Source: an uncultured bacterium (GTDB lineage Bacteria > Bacteroidota > Bacteroidia > Bacteroidales > CAIWKO01). From it: a stretch of DNA of 30,533 nt. The notes under the pieces are model-generated. The model was not told where the DNA came from and did not search any database. It saw nothing but the letters and a program-made list of their open reading frames with translations. Each line of letters opens with the position of its first letter. Position 1 is the stretch's first letter. Shown piece by piece: positions 1 to 5,950 of the stretch. The position numbers and the translations under genes were made by a program. Location: NCBI GenBank assembly GCA_903916135.1, contig CAIWVT010000413.1, forward strand, positions 1-30,533. The letters are read 5' to 3'.

Positions 1-16
1 CACTCTGTTCGGAGTG
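1..16 (-). terminator. Terminal hairpin, possible terminator
   Basis: CACTC (1-5) and GAGTG (12-16) form a perfect 5-bp stem with a 6-base loop. It lies downstream of the last minus-strand gene of the window (37-171). A U-run would have to lie beyond base 1 and cannot be seen, so this is only a candidate intrinsic terminator or processing hairpin. Confidence 0.3.
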
Positions 17-36
17 AATTAATTTTGTTGATAATG

Positions 37-171
37 TTATTTTAGTTTCTTTTTACATTCCCTAATAAATTTCTCCCATTCTTTTATTTCGTTTAAAGCA
101 AATTGAATTAAGTCTATTAATTGCTTTTGTGTTATGGGCTTATTCTTTTTGTAATAATCTTTAAATTTCAT
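37..171 (-). CDS. Small basic hypothetical protein (44 aa)
   Basis: An ATG at 171 opens 44 codons ending in TAA at 37-39. The product is lysine-rich (starts MKFKDYYKKN, ends CKKKLK), with an amphipathic centre (QLIDLIQFALNEIKEWEKF) that could be one or two helices. No family is recognised. It points the same way as its neighbours, has an A-rich leader without Shine-Dalgarno sequence, and precedes the hairpin at 1-16. A gap of about 200 bases separates it from the gene at 379. That gap holds repeat R1 and a small GTTCT/AGAAC hairpin near 211-222, and I see no gene in it. Confidence 0.5.
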   Translation of the reverse strand: MKFKDYYKKNKPITQKQLIDLIQFALNEIKEWEKFIRECKKKLK

Positions 172-319
172 TTTATTCTTGTATATTTTTTGTTAATTGG
201 CAGGTGGGGAGTTCTAAAGAACGTTATGTTGTCTTTTCAGCCTGGTTTTATTTTCATAGTGACGAACTACTCCATTAAAGAGGGTGACTCTGGCTTGACT
301 CCCCCATCTACCAACTAAC

Positions 320-345
320 TTTTAGCAGATTTTATACTGCGGTTA
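320..345. repeat. 25-bp dispersed repeat, copy R1
   Basis: First of three copies of a 25-bp element with core AGCAGATTTTACACTGCGG; this copy has one change (TATAC for TACAC). On the minus strand it lies just downstream of the gene at 379-696. It contains a weak GCAG/CTGC stem. In an alternative frame it would supply the residues Leu-Thr-Ala-Val and a stop, as copies R2 and R3 do for their genes. Confidence 0.85.
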
Positions 346-378
346 GGTTAGTAATCTCACCCTTTATTGCTGGGGAGA

Positions 379-696
379 TTATTGTATATGTGCCAACACC
401 GTTATTGGATTTTCTTCCGTTAAACAAAATTCTCTAAATTTCTTGCCATCTTCTGTGAGCCAAGACCCTCGTGGTGAAGTTCCATATTCAAGCATATCCA
501 TTTTTACCAACATTGAAACAACTAACCAAAACTCTAAGTTATTCATTGGGTGTTTCTCCTCAAAGCCAACATCTCTTACTTCTACTGAAAAGAACTTCTT
601 AATATAACTATCTAAATAAAATTCAAGTTCACCATAAAATAGTCCATTAGTATCTTGTAATTTTTCAGCCCACTTTTTTAATATTTCTTTTTTCAT
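379..696 (-). CDS. Hypothetical early phage protein (105 aa)
   Basis: Opens with MKKEILKKWAEKL and has a hydrophobic helical centre (FWLVVSMLVKMDMLEYG) followed by SWLTEDGKKFREF, a pattern typical of a small winged-helix or regulatory fold. No family is recognised with confidence. It lies between repeats R1 and R2, with an A-rich leader. The -1 frame over its last codons stays open into R1 and would end in Leu-Thr-Ala-Val like the two other repeat-adjacent genes. The present C-terminus (HIQ) may therefore result from a frameshift or from repeat recombination. Confidence 0.65.
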   Translation of the reverse strand: MKKEILKKWAEKLQDTNGLFYGELEFYLDSYIKKFFSVEVRDVGFEEKHPMNNLEFWLVVSMLVKMDMLEYGTSPRGSWLTEDGKKFREFCLTEENPITVLAHIQ

Positions 697-706
697 ATTT
701 TTCTTC

Positions 707-731
707 TTTAGCAGATTTTACACTGCGGTTA
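707..731. repeat. 25-bp dispersed repeat, copy R2
   Basis: Identical over 25 bp to copy R3 (1551-1575) and one base different from R1. The last four codons and the stop of the gene at 718-852 (LTAV, stop) lie within it. The rest forms the leader of the next gene downstream (379-696). Confidence 0.9.
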
Positions 732-852
732 GGGTAATAACTTTCTTTGGGCGACCACCGAGCTTTCCATTTCTCCTACTGGCACGAGCTTTCTTCTTTG
801 ATTTAATTGAGCCGAGTGCTACTGCAAATTTGTTTTTCATTGTTTTATTCAT
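718..852 (-). CDS. Small basic protein with GGRPKK motif (44 aa)
   Basis: An ATG at 852 opens 44 codons ending at 718-720. The product is strongly basic and ends ...RRNGKLGGRPKKVITLTAV. The GRP core flanked by basic residues recalls an AT-hook minor-groove-binding motif, so a DNA-binding role is plausible but not shown. The start overlaps the stop of the gene at 845-1015 by 8 bases, which supports translation. The last codons (LTAV, stop) are encoded by repeat R2, the same tail as the MT-A70 gene. Confidence 0.6.
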   Translation of the reverse strand: MNKTMKNKFAVALGSIKSKKKARASRRNGKLGGRPKKVITLTAV

Positions 853-1015
853 TACCAATTATCTTTCTAAGTTTTTTTAATTGCCTTCCGTTAGGGCAGA
901 TACAACATATTTTTTTATTTTCGTTTTTTATATAACCAGAATTTTTACATAATATACACAAACCATCTTTTCCTATATATTCTTCAAGCCATATTTCTTT
1001 GAGATTATTTTTCAT
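845..1015 (-). CDS. Small zinc-finger-like protein (56 aa)
   Basis: An ATG at 1015 opens 56 codons. Cys20-x2-Cys23 and Cys37/38 with Cys40 form a plausible four-cysteine zinc site, followed by a basic C-terminus (GRQLKKLRK). It is one of about eight tiny cysteine-pair proteins in this window. It overlaps the downstream small basic gene by 8 bases, so the two are probably translated together. No named family; the zinc-binding role is inferred from cysteine spacing only. Confidence 0.6.
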   Translation of the reverse strand: MKNNLKEIWLEEYIGKDGLCILCKNSGYIKNENKKICCICPNGRQLKKLRKIIGNE

Positions 1016-1035
1016 AATTTTTAATAAGTCATTTA

Positions 1036-1299
1036 AACTGAATAGGGTATATATTATTAAATTATTTCTACTAAACTTTCCACATCATAGCCCGTGATAT
1101 TTCCATCTTTATTATCACATAGCCATTTCCCATAAATCTGCTTTCCATTAGTGTTTTTAAAACATCCGAATCCAGCTTCACACAAAAATCTTCTGTCTGT
1201 GATGCTTGGCTTCAATACTTTTTTAAGAACTAAAACTGTTTTACCAGTTAAGTCCATTCTTAAGTTATTCATCTTTTTTTATTTTACCCCTATTCAGTT
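1036..1299. repeat. Inverted repeat flanking one small gene
   Basis: AACTGAATAGGG at 1036-1047 is the exact reverse complement of CCCTATTCAGTT at 1288-1299, and similarity continues inward (TA after a one-base difference). The arms enclose only the gene at 1057-1272. The right arm sits in that gene's leader just downstream of its promoter, and the left arm just after its stop. They could be paired RNA, regulator sites, or the ends of a small cassette. Confidence 0.75.
1057..1272 (-). CDS. Conserved-looking small phage protein (71 aa)
   Basis: The start MNNLRMDLTGKTVLVL and the segments CEAGFGCF and GYDVESL are spaced like a small beta-rich fold of the kind often met in phage early regions, but I cannot name a function. 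Cys31, Cys37 and Cys52 are present. It has its own strong promoter (1320-1348) and is enclosed by a 12-bp inverted repeat. An ATG with the A-rich leader AAATAAAAAAAGATG fits the local start pattern, and ATG codon 6 is an alternative. Confidence 0.75.
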   Translation of the reverse strand: MNNLRMDLTGKTVLVLKKVLKPSITDRRFLCEAGFGCFKNTNGKQIYGKWLCDNKDGNITGYDVESLVEII

Positions 1300-1319
1300 G
1301 TCAATGAACTTACCCCTCA

Positions 1320-1348
1320 AGTATATACCCATCGTTAGGTTTTGTCAA
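1320..1348 (-). promoter_or_regulatory. Strong sigma70-type promoter
   Basis: On the minus strand TTGACA (1343-1348), a 17-base spacer and TATACT (1320-1325) nearly match the consensus. The spacer ends in ATGGGTA, a feature shared with the promoter at 8102-8130. The predicted transcript starts near 1313 and serves the 71-aa gene and those after it. A second TTGACA follows at about 1297-1302 within the leader. Confidence 0.8.
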
Positions 1349-1445
1349 ATCTATCATCTCGTTTTATCAATTTCCGCCTTGTGGTTAAGCTCTTGTTTGA
1401 CGATATTCAGGCAAACTCCGCCAAATAATCTTTTAGATTTACCAC

Positions 1446-1541
1446 TTACTTGACGGAAAGTTGTGTAATAGTGTCGCAGGAATATGGCTCAAAAAGATAA
1501 TTTAACGAAATTTCAGTTGTCCACAGTTCTTTCTTCATCAT
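1446..1541 (-). CDS. Doubtful mini-ORF sharing start region with MT-A70 gene (31 aa)
   Basis: An ATG at 1541 opens 31 codons beginning MMKKELW. The leader and first codons are the same 19 bases that begin the MT-A70 gene (MMKKYQ...). The rest has no recognisable feature. It may be a stub left by cassette exchange at the duplicated start region rather than a working gene. It sits between repeat R3 and the promoter at 1320-1348. The stretch 1349-1445 otherwise holds nothing I recognise. Confidence 0.25.
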   Translation of the reverse strand: MMKKELWTTEISLNYLFEPYSCDTITQLSVK

Positions 1542-1549
1542 TCTATTTC

Positions 1550-1575
1550 TTTTAGCAGATTTTACACTGCGGTTA
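1550..1575. repeat. 25-bp dispersed repeat, copy R3
   Basis: Third copy of the element with core AGCAGATTTTACACTGCGG, identical to R2 over 25 bp. It encodes the last codons (Thr-Ala-Val, stop) of the MT-A70 methyltransferase gene and continues downstream as the leader of the mini-ORF at 1446-1541. Confidence 0.9.
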
Positions 1576-2116
1576 ATAAATTTATATCTGATTCCACTTC
1601 ATTTCCCCAGACATCCCAGCCCTCTGTTTTTTGTCTGGCGAAGAGTTCTATTTTAGGTAAATCTCCGACTAATTTTACTATCTCGTGGCGAAACTCATCT
1701 GGCTTTCTTGAGTGTTCTCTAACTTTATATCTTTGTAATTGCCTGATTCCAGCGTTCAATCTTTTTATTTTTCCCTTTGTTGCGATTAAACACATTTCAG
1801 GATTTTTTCTTGTCCACATTCCTACTCCAAAATGGTCTTTTCCAGCTACCGTTTCTTTTGCCCAAGTAAAGCCAACTGTCTTATAAGTAAATCCCCATTC
1901 TTTAATAACTTCCCCTGCATCAAATAATTGTGTATCTACAACCCAAAGAAATAAAATACAATTTTCATCAGCAAGTTCTCTAATCGGTAAATCTTTTATA
2001 TCCTGTAAAGTCATTAAGGGGTAATGCTGTCCGTTTCCTTTGTTTTTATCCCTACCAAACTGACTATTGCTTCCCCACGGTGGGTCTGCATATATTATCT
2101 GATATTTCTTCATCAT
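1562..2116 (-). CDS. MT-A70 family DNA N6-adenine methyltransferase
   Basis: Transfers a methyl group from S-adenosylmethionine to adenine N6; in phages such enzymes mark phage DNA, often as protection from host restriction. The signature DPPW is at residues 11-14 after the beta strand YQIIYA. Further family segments are LPI..L, LFLWVVDTQL, GFTYKTVGFTWAK, GMWTRKNPEMCLIATKG, and a C-terminal SRKPDE and ELFARQKTEGWDVWGNE. At 184 aa it is close to a complete short phage member. The last residues (LTAV) come from repeat R3 rather than from the usual family end. No restriction enzyme gene is adjacent. Sequence specificity cannot be read from the sequence. Confidence 0.92.
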   Translation of the reverse strand: MMKKYQIIYADPPWGSNSQFGRDKNKGNGQHYPLMTLQDIKDLPIRELADENCILFLWVVDTQLFDAGEVIKEWGFTYKTVGFTWAKETVAGKDHFGVGMWTRKNPEMCLIATKGKIKRLNAGIRQLQRYKVREHSRKPDEFRHEIVKLVGDLPKIELFARQKTEGWDVWGNEVESDINLLTAV

Positions 2117-2163
2117 TCTATTTATTTTAATTCAAGTCCCCGACAAGGACTTGGGAGGAATTG

Positions 2164-2343
2164 TTAATATTTCTCTGATAAAATTAACATAAAAACAGCG
2201 ATTATTGCCCAGAAGCAGGATGTTAATAAAAGGGCGAAAACTATCGGCATAATTACAGTAAGATACTTTATTTTTTTAATAGTCTCTTCTTTGAAGTTTT
2301 TGACAATTTTATTATGGACTATGTTTTGTTCTATTGTTCTCAT
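2164..2343 (-). CDS. Small membrane protein (59 aa)
   Basis: An ATG at 2343 opens 59 codons starting MRTIEQNIVHNK and ending at 2164. A basic stretch (KEETIKKIKY) precedes one long hydrophobic segment (about residues 27-55, LTVIMPIVFALLL...FWAIIAVFMLIL), enough for one or two membrane spans. It lies 3 bases after the stop of the gene at 2347. Function unknown; an early phage membrane protein is one option. Confidence 0.6.
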   Translation of the reverse strand: MRTIEQNIVHNKIVKNFKEETIKKIKYLTVIMPIVFALLLTSCFWAIIAVFMLILSEKY

Positions 2344-2346
2344 ATT

Positions 2347-2541
2347 CTATTTTTCTAATGTTTCATCTGATAATATTCGACTGGGGGTTAATGCTTCTTT
2401 TACTTGATTACAATAATCTATATTGCTTTGTTCCCTTAGTATTCTTTGTTCTCTTCTGTGTGGTGGACAATATTTTGTAGAAGTCCTAGTTTTAAATTCA
2501 ATACCACAGACTTTGCATTTTTTTATTGTCATATTATCCAT
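2347..2541 (-). CDS. Small zinc-ribbon protein (64 aa)
   Basis: Cys9-x2-Cys12 and Cys25-x2-His28 (KCKVC ... YCPPHRR) form a compact metal site like those of short DNA-binding zinc fingers, followed by a basic-to-acidic helix. The first ATG is at 2541, overlapping the end of the upstream gene by 8 bases; an ATG four codons in would remove the overlap. It belongs to the cluster of tiny early zinc proteins. No specific function is assigned. Confidence 0.65.
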   Translation of the reverse strand: MDNMTIKKCKVCGIEFKTRTSTKYCPPHRREQRILREQSNIDYCNQVKEALTPSRILSDETLEK

Positions 2542-2767
2542 TCATTTCACCATCGCAATTATCACAAAGGTAATATGTTTCATCTGTTTCTCCCACCGAC
2601 CTCTCTTCTCCTTCTTCTATCAATCCACATCTCATACAAGTAACCATATTTTTTTCATCTTCTATGCAATGGTTTTGTTTTTCCTCTTTGTCCATTATGA
2701 TACCAATTGCATCACCAAGATTATTGTATTGTTCAGGCATTAACTGTTCTTTTTGTAATTGTGTCAT
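2534..2767 (-). CDS. Small acidic zinc-finger-like protein (77 aa)
   Basis: Cys44-x2-Cys47 and Cys68-x2-Cys71 (TCMRC ... LCDNC) form a four-cysteine zinc site in the C-terminal half. The N-terminus is hydrophilic (MTQLQKEQLMPEQYNN). It has the typical leader of this genome (AAATAAATAAAAGATATG, no Shine-Dalgarno). It overlaps the next gene by 8 bases, suggesting coupled translation. Family unknown. Confidence 0.65.
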   Translation of the reverse strand: MTQLQKEQLMPEQYNNLGDAIGIIMDKEEKQNHCIEDEKNMVTCMRCGLIEEGEERSVGETDETYYLCDNCDGEMNG

Positions 2768-2772
2768 ATCTT

Positions 2773-3072
2773 TTATTTATTTTCTTCCAACACACGATTT
2801 ATGTTGGTGAGTAAAGTTTCTCGACAATCGTTCCAGCCATCTATTCTACCCCGAACATGACTTGGTAGTGATTCGTAAATGTCTTTATAATTATCGTGTT
2901 CTTTTGGCACTACCCCAATAAGCACATCCTTGATTGAGGAGGAAATGAAATCTTTTACCTTTCTTCTACCACCTGAACTTTCATATTCTCCACAACAATC
3001 ACACCAATTATCGTTGGTAAATTCTTTCTCAAACTCCTCCATCACACTTTTAATTGTTTTTTGTTGGGTCAT
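2773..3072 (-). CDS. Hypothetical early protein with short Cys cluster (99 aa)
   Basis: Carries WCDCCGEY at about residues 23-30, then a helical hydrophilic region (KVKDFISSSIKDVL ... GWNDCRETLLTNINRVLEENK). No family is recognised. The length, the charge and its position 5 bases before the next start are typical of early phage accessory genes. Confidence 0.6.
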   Translation of the reverse strand: MTQQKTIKSVMEEFEKEFTNDNWCDCCGEYESSGGRRKVKDFISSSIKDVLIGVVPKEHDNYKDIYESLPSHVRGRIDGWNDCRETLLTNINRVLEENK

Positions 3073-3081
3073 TTGTTTAAT

Positions 3082-3666
3082 TTAGTTAGTGCCTACTTTT
3101 TTAATCTTCACATTCTTACCAAACTTCGCACAAACTTGTTCCATTGTTACTTCTTGGATTTCTTCGTTTACTTTTATACCAGTTATTGCGAAGAAAATTT
3201 CTTCTGAAAAGTTAGGCAAAGTTTTAAAGAAATTCTTATCACTCTCCCTTGCTCTACCCCAATACTCTTTCCACGCTTCTTTATAATCCATTGTAACTAA
3301 TTTACCGTCCATATTTTTAGTGTCAGTATTCTGTTCATCTTTTGGTAAATCTTTGTAATCTACCCAGTGACAAGTGTGTAAATCGGGATATACAATTAAA
3401 TTTTTACTAAATTCCGAATAAGTTATATCTGAATCTTTGTTAAAAAATCTCATCTTTGGTTCATTTGTATTAAACCAACCGCTGTTGTAATCACCGCTGT
3501 TGTAATTACCGCTGTTGCGATAACCGCTGTTGCGACAACCGCTGTTGTAATCACCGCTGTTGTAATCACCGCTGTTGTAATCACCGCTGTTGCGATAACC
3601 GCTGTTGTAATCACCGCTGTTGCGATAACCGCTGTTGTCTAATCCTGTGTTATTTTTTTTATCCAT
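3082..3666 (-). CDS. Pentapeptide-like repeat protein (194 aa)
   Basis: Residues about 9-65 are tandem five-residue units of the NSGxx type (NSGYR, NSGDY, NSGCR, NSGNY), related to the Asn-Gly class of pentapeptide repeats that fold as right-handed beta helices. A unique C-terminal domain of about 125 residues follows (WFNTNEPKMRFFNKDSD ... HTCHWVDYKDLP ... EAWKEYWGRAR). The same architecture occurs in other uncharacterised phage and bacterial proteins. DNA-mimic or scaffold roles are possible but unproven. The 15-base DNA unit makes the repeat number prone to change by slippage. Confidence 0.8.
   Translation of the reverse strand: MDKKNNTGLDNSGYRNSGDYNSGYRNSGDYNSGDYNSGDYNSGCRNSGYRNSGNYNSGDYNSGWFNTNEPKMRFFNKDSDITYSEFSKNLIVYPDLHTCHWVDYKDLPKDEQNTDTKNMDGKLVTMDYKEAWKEYWGRARESDKNFFKTLPNFSEEIFFAITGIKVNEEIQEVTMEQVCAKFGKNVKIKKVGTN
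3480..3640. repeat. In-frame tandem 15-bp repeats
   Basis: About eleven near-identical 15-base units (CCGCTGTTGTAATCA and variants ending GCGATAA) run head to tail inside the gene at 3082-3666, each encoding one NSGxx pentapeptide. Variation is confined to the last six bases of the unit. Confidence 0.9.
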
Positions 3667-3684
3667 ATATTTTTATAATTAAAC

Positions 3685-3858
3685 TTATAAATTCCCCCTC
3701 AAACCTTGTAAACTCTCCCTCGCCATTTGCAAACGCTTTCGGTTAGCTTGTTGTTTTAACTTTATATCTTTTTCTTCTTCATCCAGTTTTACCGCTTCCT
3801 GAAGTGCTTGGCGGTATTCTTCTACTATGATGTTAATTTGTTTTAGTTTTGATTCCAT
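3685..3858 (-). CDS. Small coiled-coil protein (57 aa)
   Basis: An ATG at 3858 opens 57 codons (starts MESKLKQINI, ends LRGNL). The stop of the upstream gene overlaps the start as TAATG, a classic coupled arrangement. The sequence is charged and helical throughout (EEYRQALQEAVKL ... KQQANRKRLQMARESL) and predicts a coiled coil. Function unknown. Confidence 0.7.
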   Translation of the reverse strand: MESKLKQINIIVEEYRQALQEAVKLDEEEKDIKLKQQANRKRLQMARESLQGLRGNL

Positions 3859-4292
3859 TATATTTTAAATTTATTTACTAAATCATCTGATATTTTCTTT
3901 ATTTCTGGTTGCTTTTCAATTTTATCAAATCCAAGCAATTCTTTTATTTCCGACATTGGTTTTGAAAGTAATGACATCTTTCCATTTTTCATAGCATATT
4001 CTGCTATCTCTTTTGCTTGACTTTGTGTTTCTTGATAACTCCTTTCAAGTGGTTTTATGTCTTCATAATCCTCTAATTCCATTTTCCAACCTTTATTCCA
4101 ACCTCTTACTTTATGCCAGTCTGGTTCAATTCTTATAATATCTTTAGCTCTTATTGCTGTTCCATCACTAAATATTCCATTTCCTTCCTGTGATAAAAAC
4201 ATTCCGTATGCTTTTGGTAGTTCTTCACTTGTAATTTGACAATACTGAGTTTCATCAAATCCATATTTCACTTTAAAATATTTTATATCCAC
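3858..4292 (-). CDS. Hypothetical phage early protein (144 aa)
   Basis: The N-terminal 45 residues look beta-rich (YFKVKYGFDETQYCQI), a Trp-rich centre follows (EPDWHKVRGWNKGWKM), and the C-terminal half is helical and charged. The start is GTG at 4292, because no ATG occurs in frame before codon 31; it overlaps the end of the replication gene by 10 bases. Translational coupling to the replication initiator suggests a partner in replication, but no family is recognised. Confidence 0.7.
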   Translation of the reverse strand: MDIKYFKVKYGFDETQYCQITSEELPKAYGMFLSQEGNGIFSDGTAIRAKDIIRIEPDWHKVRGWNKGWKMELEDYEDIKPLERSYQETQSQAKEIAEYAMKNGKMSLLSKPMSEIKELLGFDKIEKQPEIKKISDDLVNKFKI

Positions 4293-5041
4293 GCTATTTT
4301 TTGTTTAGTATTATTAGACGACCATTTGTTATTATTATTCAACCAAGTTGTTAATCTTCGCTTTACTTCAAACACTTTCTCTTTTTGCCACCTTTGTTTT
4401 GTTCCTGTAGAGTTTAATTCTGTCCAGTATTCTGTAAATTTCTTTAATTCTTCCACTATCTTTTCTTTCGGTAACTTCGTAGAAATAATCATTTTACTTA
4501 TAAATTCTTCGTAATCACCACCTTTGTTTGTATTCATTTCAAAGAACTTTAAGGTAGTTTCTTGTGGTGTGGGAGGACTTTGTCCTCCTGTATTAGTATT
4601 CTTATTCTCATTATTATCCTTATTATCTTTATTGTATGTGATTCGTTTGGTGTCCTTCTGGTGTCCTTCTGGTGTATCGTCTGGTGTCTTTTTTCCTTGC
4701 CACAAATCGTATTTGACTATAGTTATCAAGGTTGTTAGGTCAATATTCTGGTGGTTCGTTTCAAGTGCAATATCTTGATTGTTTTCTAACTCTCTAAGAA
4801 AGTGCCTAACTTTATTTCTTGACCATTTCCATCTTTTTGATAACGAAAGTTGAGAATATGCTAATTGACCCCTTTTAACATCAATTCTGATACCTCTAAT
4901 GTAGAAATAACTATCAGTGTGTTGAGCTAAACCGAATAAATCAACCCATGCTTGTGCTCTAGTAAATTTTTCAACAAGCCACCTATCCGAATTAAGTAGT
5001 TCCCTATTTACGAAAAAGAAATTTTTTTCTGCTTTATTCAT
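4283..5041 (-). CDS. Phage replication initiator, DnaD/RepO-like winged-helix protein
   Basis: Probably binds the phage origin and recruits the replicative helicase. Residues about 8-110 fit the N-terminal winged-helix domain of phage replication proteins (RELLNSDRWLVEKFTRAQAW.DLFGLA, then RGQLAYSQLSLSKRWKWSRNKVRHFLRELE). A low-complexity Asn/Lys linker follows (about 128-155), then a C-terminal domain (about 160-245) with FTEYWTE.NSTGTKQRW and EVKRRLTTWL, as in related phage proteins. It has its own sigma70-like promoter (5189-5216) and a leader of about 140 bases. No helicase loader or helicase gene is next to it. Confidence 0.8.
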   Translation of the reverse strand: MNKAEKNFFFVNRELLNSDRWLVEKFTRAQAWVDLFGLAQHTDSYFYIRGIRIDVKRGQLAYSQLSLSKRWKWSRNKVRHFLRELENNQDIALETNHQNIDLTTLITIVKYDLWQGKKTPDDTPEGHQKDTKRITYNKDNKDNNENKNTNTGGQSPPTPQETTLKFFEMNTNKGGDYEEFISKMIISTKLPKEKIVEELKKFTEYWTELNSTGTKQRWQKEKVFEVKRRLTTWLNNNNKWSSNNTKQKIAWI

Positions 5042-5182
5042 AGCGATTTTTAATAAAATTACAATCTAAAAGAGCCAAACTTTACTCAAGAGAATTTCGA
5101 GGGAATCGCAAAAAACCCCAGAAAAACCTTTTTCAAATTTGGCTTTCTCAAACGATAATTTAGTCAATGCGATTTTTAACAT
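5042..5182 (-). promoter_or_regulatory. Structured leader of the replication gene with paired repeats
   Basis: The transcript from the promoter at 5189-5216 has about 140 untranslated bases. GCGATTTTTAA occurs at about 5043-5053 and again at 5170-5180 in the same orientation. AGCCAAA near 5073 and TTTGGCT near 5140 are inverted partners. On the minus strand GAAAAA-GG-TTTTTC makes a further tight hairpin. These may be operator sites, an attenuator, or part of an origin read by the initiator. The choice cannot be made from sequence. Confidence 0.45.
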
Positions 5183-5188
5183 AGTGTA

Positions 5189-5216
5189 ATTTTATACCTA
5201 GTAAAATAATTGTCAA
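5189..5216 (-). promoter_or_regulatory. Sigma70-type promoter for replication gene
   Basis: On the minus strand TTGACA (5211-5216), a 16-base spacer and TAAAAT (5189-5194) match the consensus with one change in the -10 box. The spacer ends in AGGTA, similar to the GGGTA of the other two strong promoters. It follows directly on the stop of the NinB-like gene, so it adds transcription for the replication initiator and the genes beyond. Confidence 0.75.
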
Positions 5217-5223
5217 GCCTATC

Positions 5224-5652
5224 TTAATAATATCTTTTTTTGTTCGATATATAACCATTTTCTTCTAACCATTTCTCGGCGTCAGGAACTGGGATTTCAA
5301 TTAAAGCACTTATCTTATCGATATATTCACCAAACTCATTTTTGCTTAGGGTTGTTGTTGAATGTGGAATCTTTATATCGTTTCCCTTTATCCCTTTAAT
5401 CCATTCTGGCGGTAAAAGAGTTCTACGAAATTCCTCGTGCATAGATGAAGCAAGATTTCCAGTTTCAGATTCTATGATTGATAAAAAATTCCAATAAAAC
5501 TTGTTCTGCTGATTTGTTCTTATCGGCACAAACTTACTCACCTGGATTATCTTTCCTTCATTGTCCGATAAAAACTGATTGAATAATGCTCTGTGAGTTT
5601 CAGAATTAAAGGAAAGTTTTTTATCTAATATCTTAATGTTGAATTTCTGCAT
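5224..5652 (-). CDS. NinB-like recombination protein
   Basis: Members of the NinB (lambda Orf) family bind single-stranded DNA and help phage recombination by aiding strand-annealing and RecA-type systems. The family pattern seen here is RTNQQNKFYW (about 45-54), then SSMHEEFRRTLLPPEW, then IPHSTTTLSKNEFGEYIDKI and the C-terminal IPVPDAEKW. The length of 142 aa is normal. It sits three genes after an Erf/Rad52-like annealing protein, so a phage annealing-recombination module is likely. The start overlaps the preceding gene by 20 bases. Confidence 0.75.
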   Translation of the reverse strand: MQKFNIKILDKKLSFNSETHRALFNQFLSDNEGKIIQVSKFVPIRTNQQNKFYWNFLSIIESETGNLASSMHEEFRRTLLPPEWIKGIKGNDIKIPHSTTTLSKNEFGEYIDKISALIEIPVPDAEKWLEENGYISNKKRYY

Positions 5653-5947
5653 TTTTATTTACAATTATTGCTACTCTCTCGCCATTCCTTTCTATTATCT
5701 TAAACTCTTTTTCTGCTGGTTTTTTTACTAAAGTGTAAATTGTATCTAGTCCTTTTTCATCTCTAACTTCTTTCATATCAATTTCATAACCTTGTTGTCG
5801 TAAAAGCATTATGTATTGTGAAAGTCTTGTAATTTTATTGTAGGGCAAATTTATACATTCGTTTCTAGTGATAAACCCGTCTCTTTTTAGTTTGCCTTTA
5901 ATTCGCTCTAGCTGTGTTTGTTTTGGTTTCATATACTTTTGTCGCAT
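5633..5947 (-). CDS. Winged-helix DNA-binding protein
   Basis: The pattern QLERIKGKLKRDGFITRNECINL...ITRLSQYIMLLRQQGYEID followed by a beta wing (DTIYTLVKK) matches the small winged-helix proteins common in phage early regions, which act as regulators or as accessory DNA binders. I chose the ATG at 5947. A TTG at 5962 extends the frame and an ATG at 5932 is also possible. The ATG at 5947 follows GAGGG by three bases, and this GAGGG is buried in a 7-bp hairpin. Confidence 0.7.
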   Translation of the reverse strand: MRQKYMKPKQTQLERIKGKLKRDGFITRNECINLPYNKITRLSQYIMLLRQQGYEIDMKEVRDEKGLDTIYTLVKKPAEKEFKIIERNGERVAIIVNKNAEIQH

Positions 5948-5950
5948 TAT

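Noticed and set aside
121..318. Plus-strand ORF of 65 codons
   Set aside because: It overlaps the better-supported 37-171 minus gene and repeat R1 lies just beyond it; composition is typical of the antisense of AT-rich DNA.
2423..2743. Plus-strand hydrophobic ORF over the zinc-finger genes
   Set aside because: It is antisense to two overlapping minus-strand genes with clear Cys pairs and tight stop/start overlaps; Phe/Ser/His-rich translation is a shadow signature.
3480..3640. CRISPR-like array
   Set aside because: Units are contiguous 15-mers in frame without spacers and encode pentapeptides.
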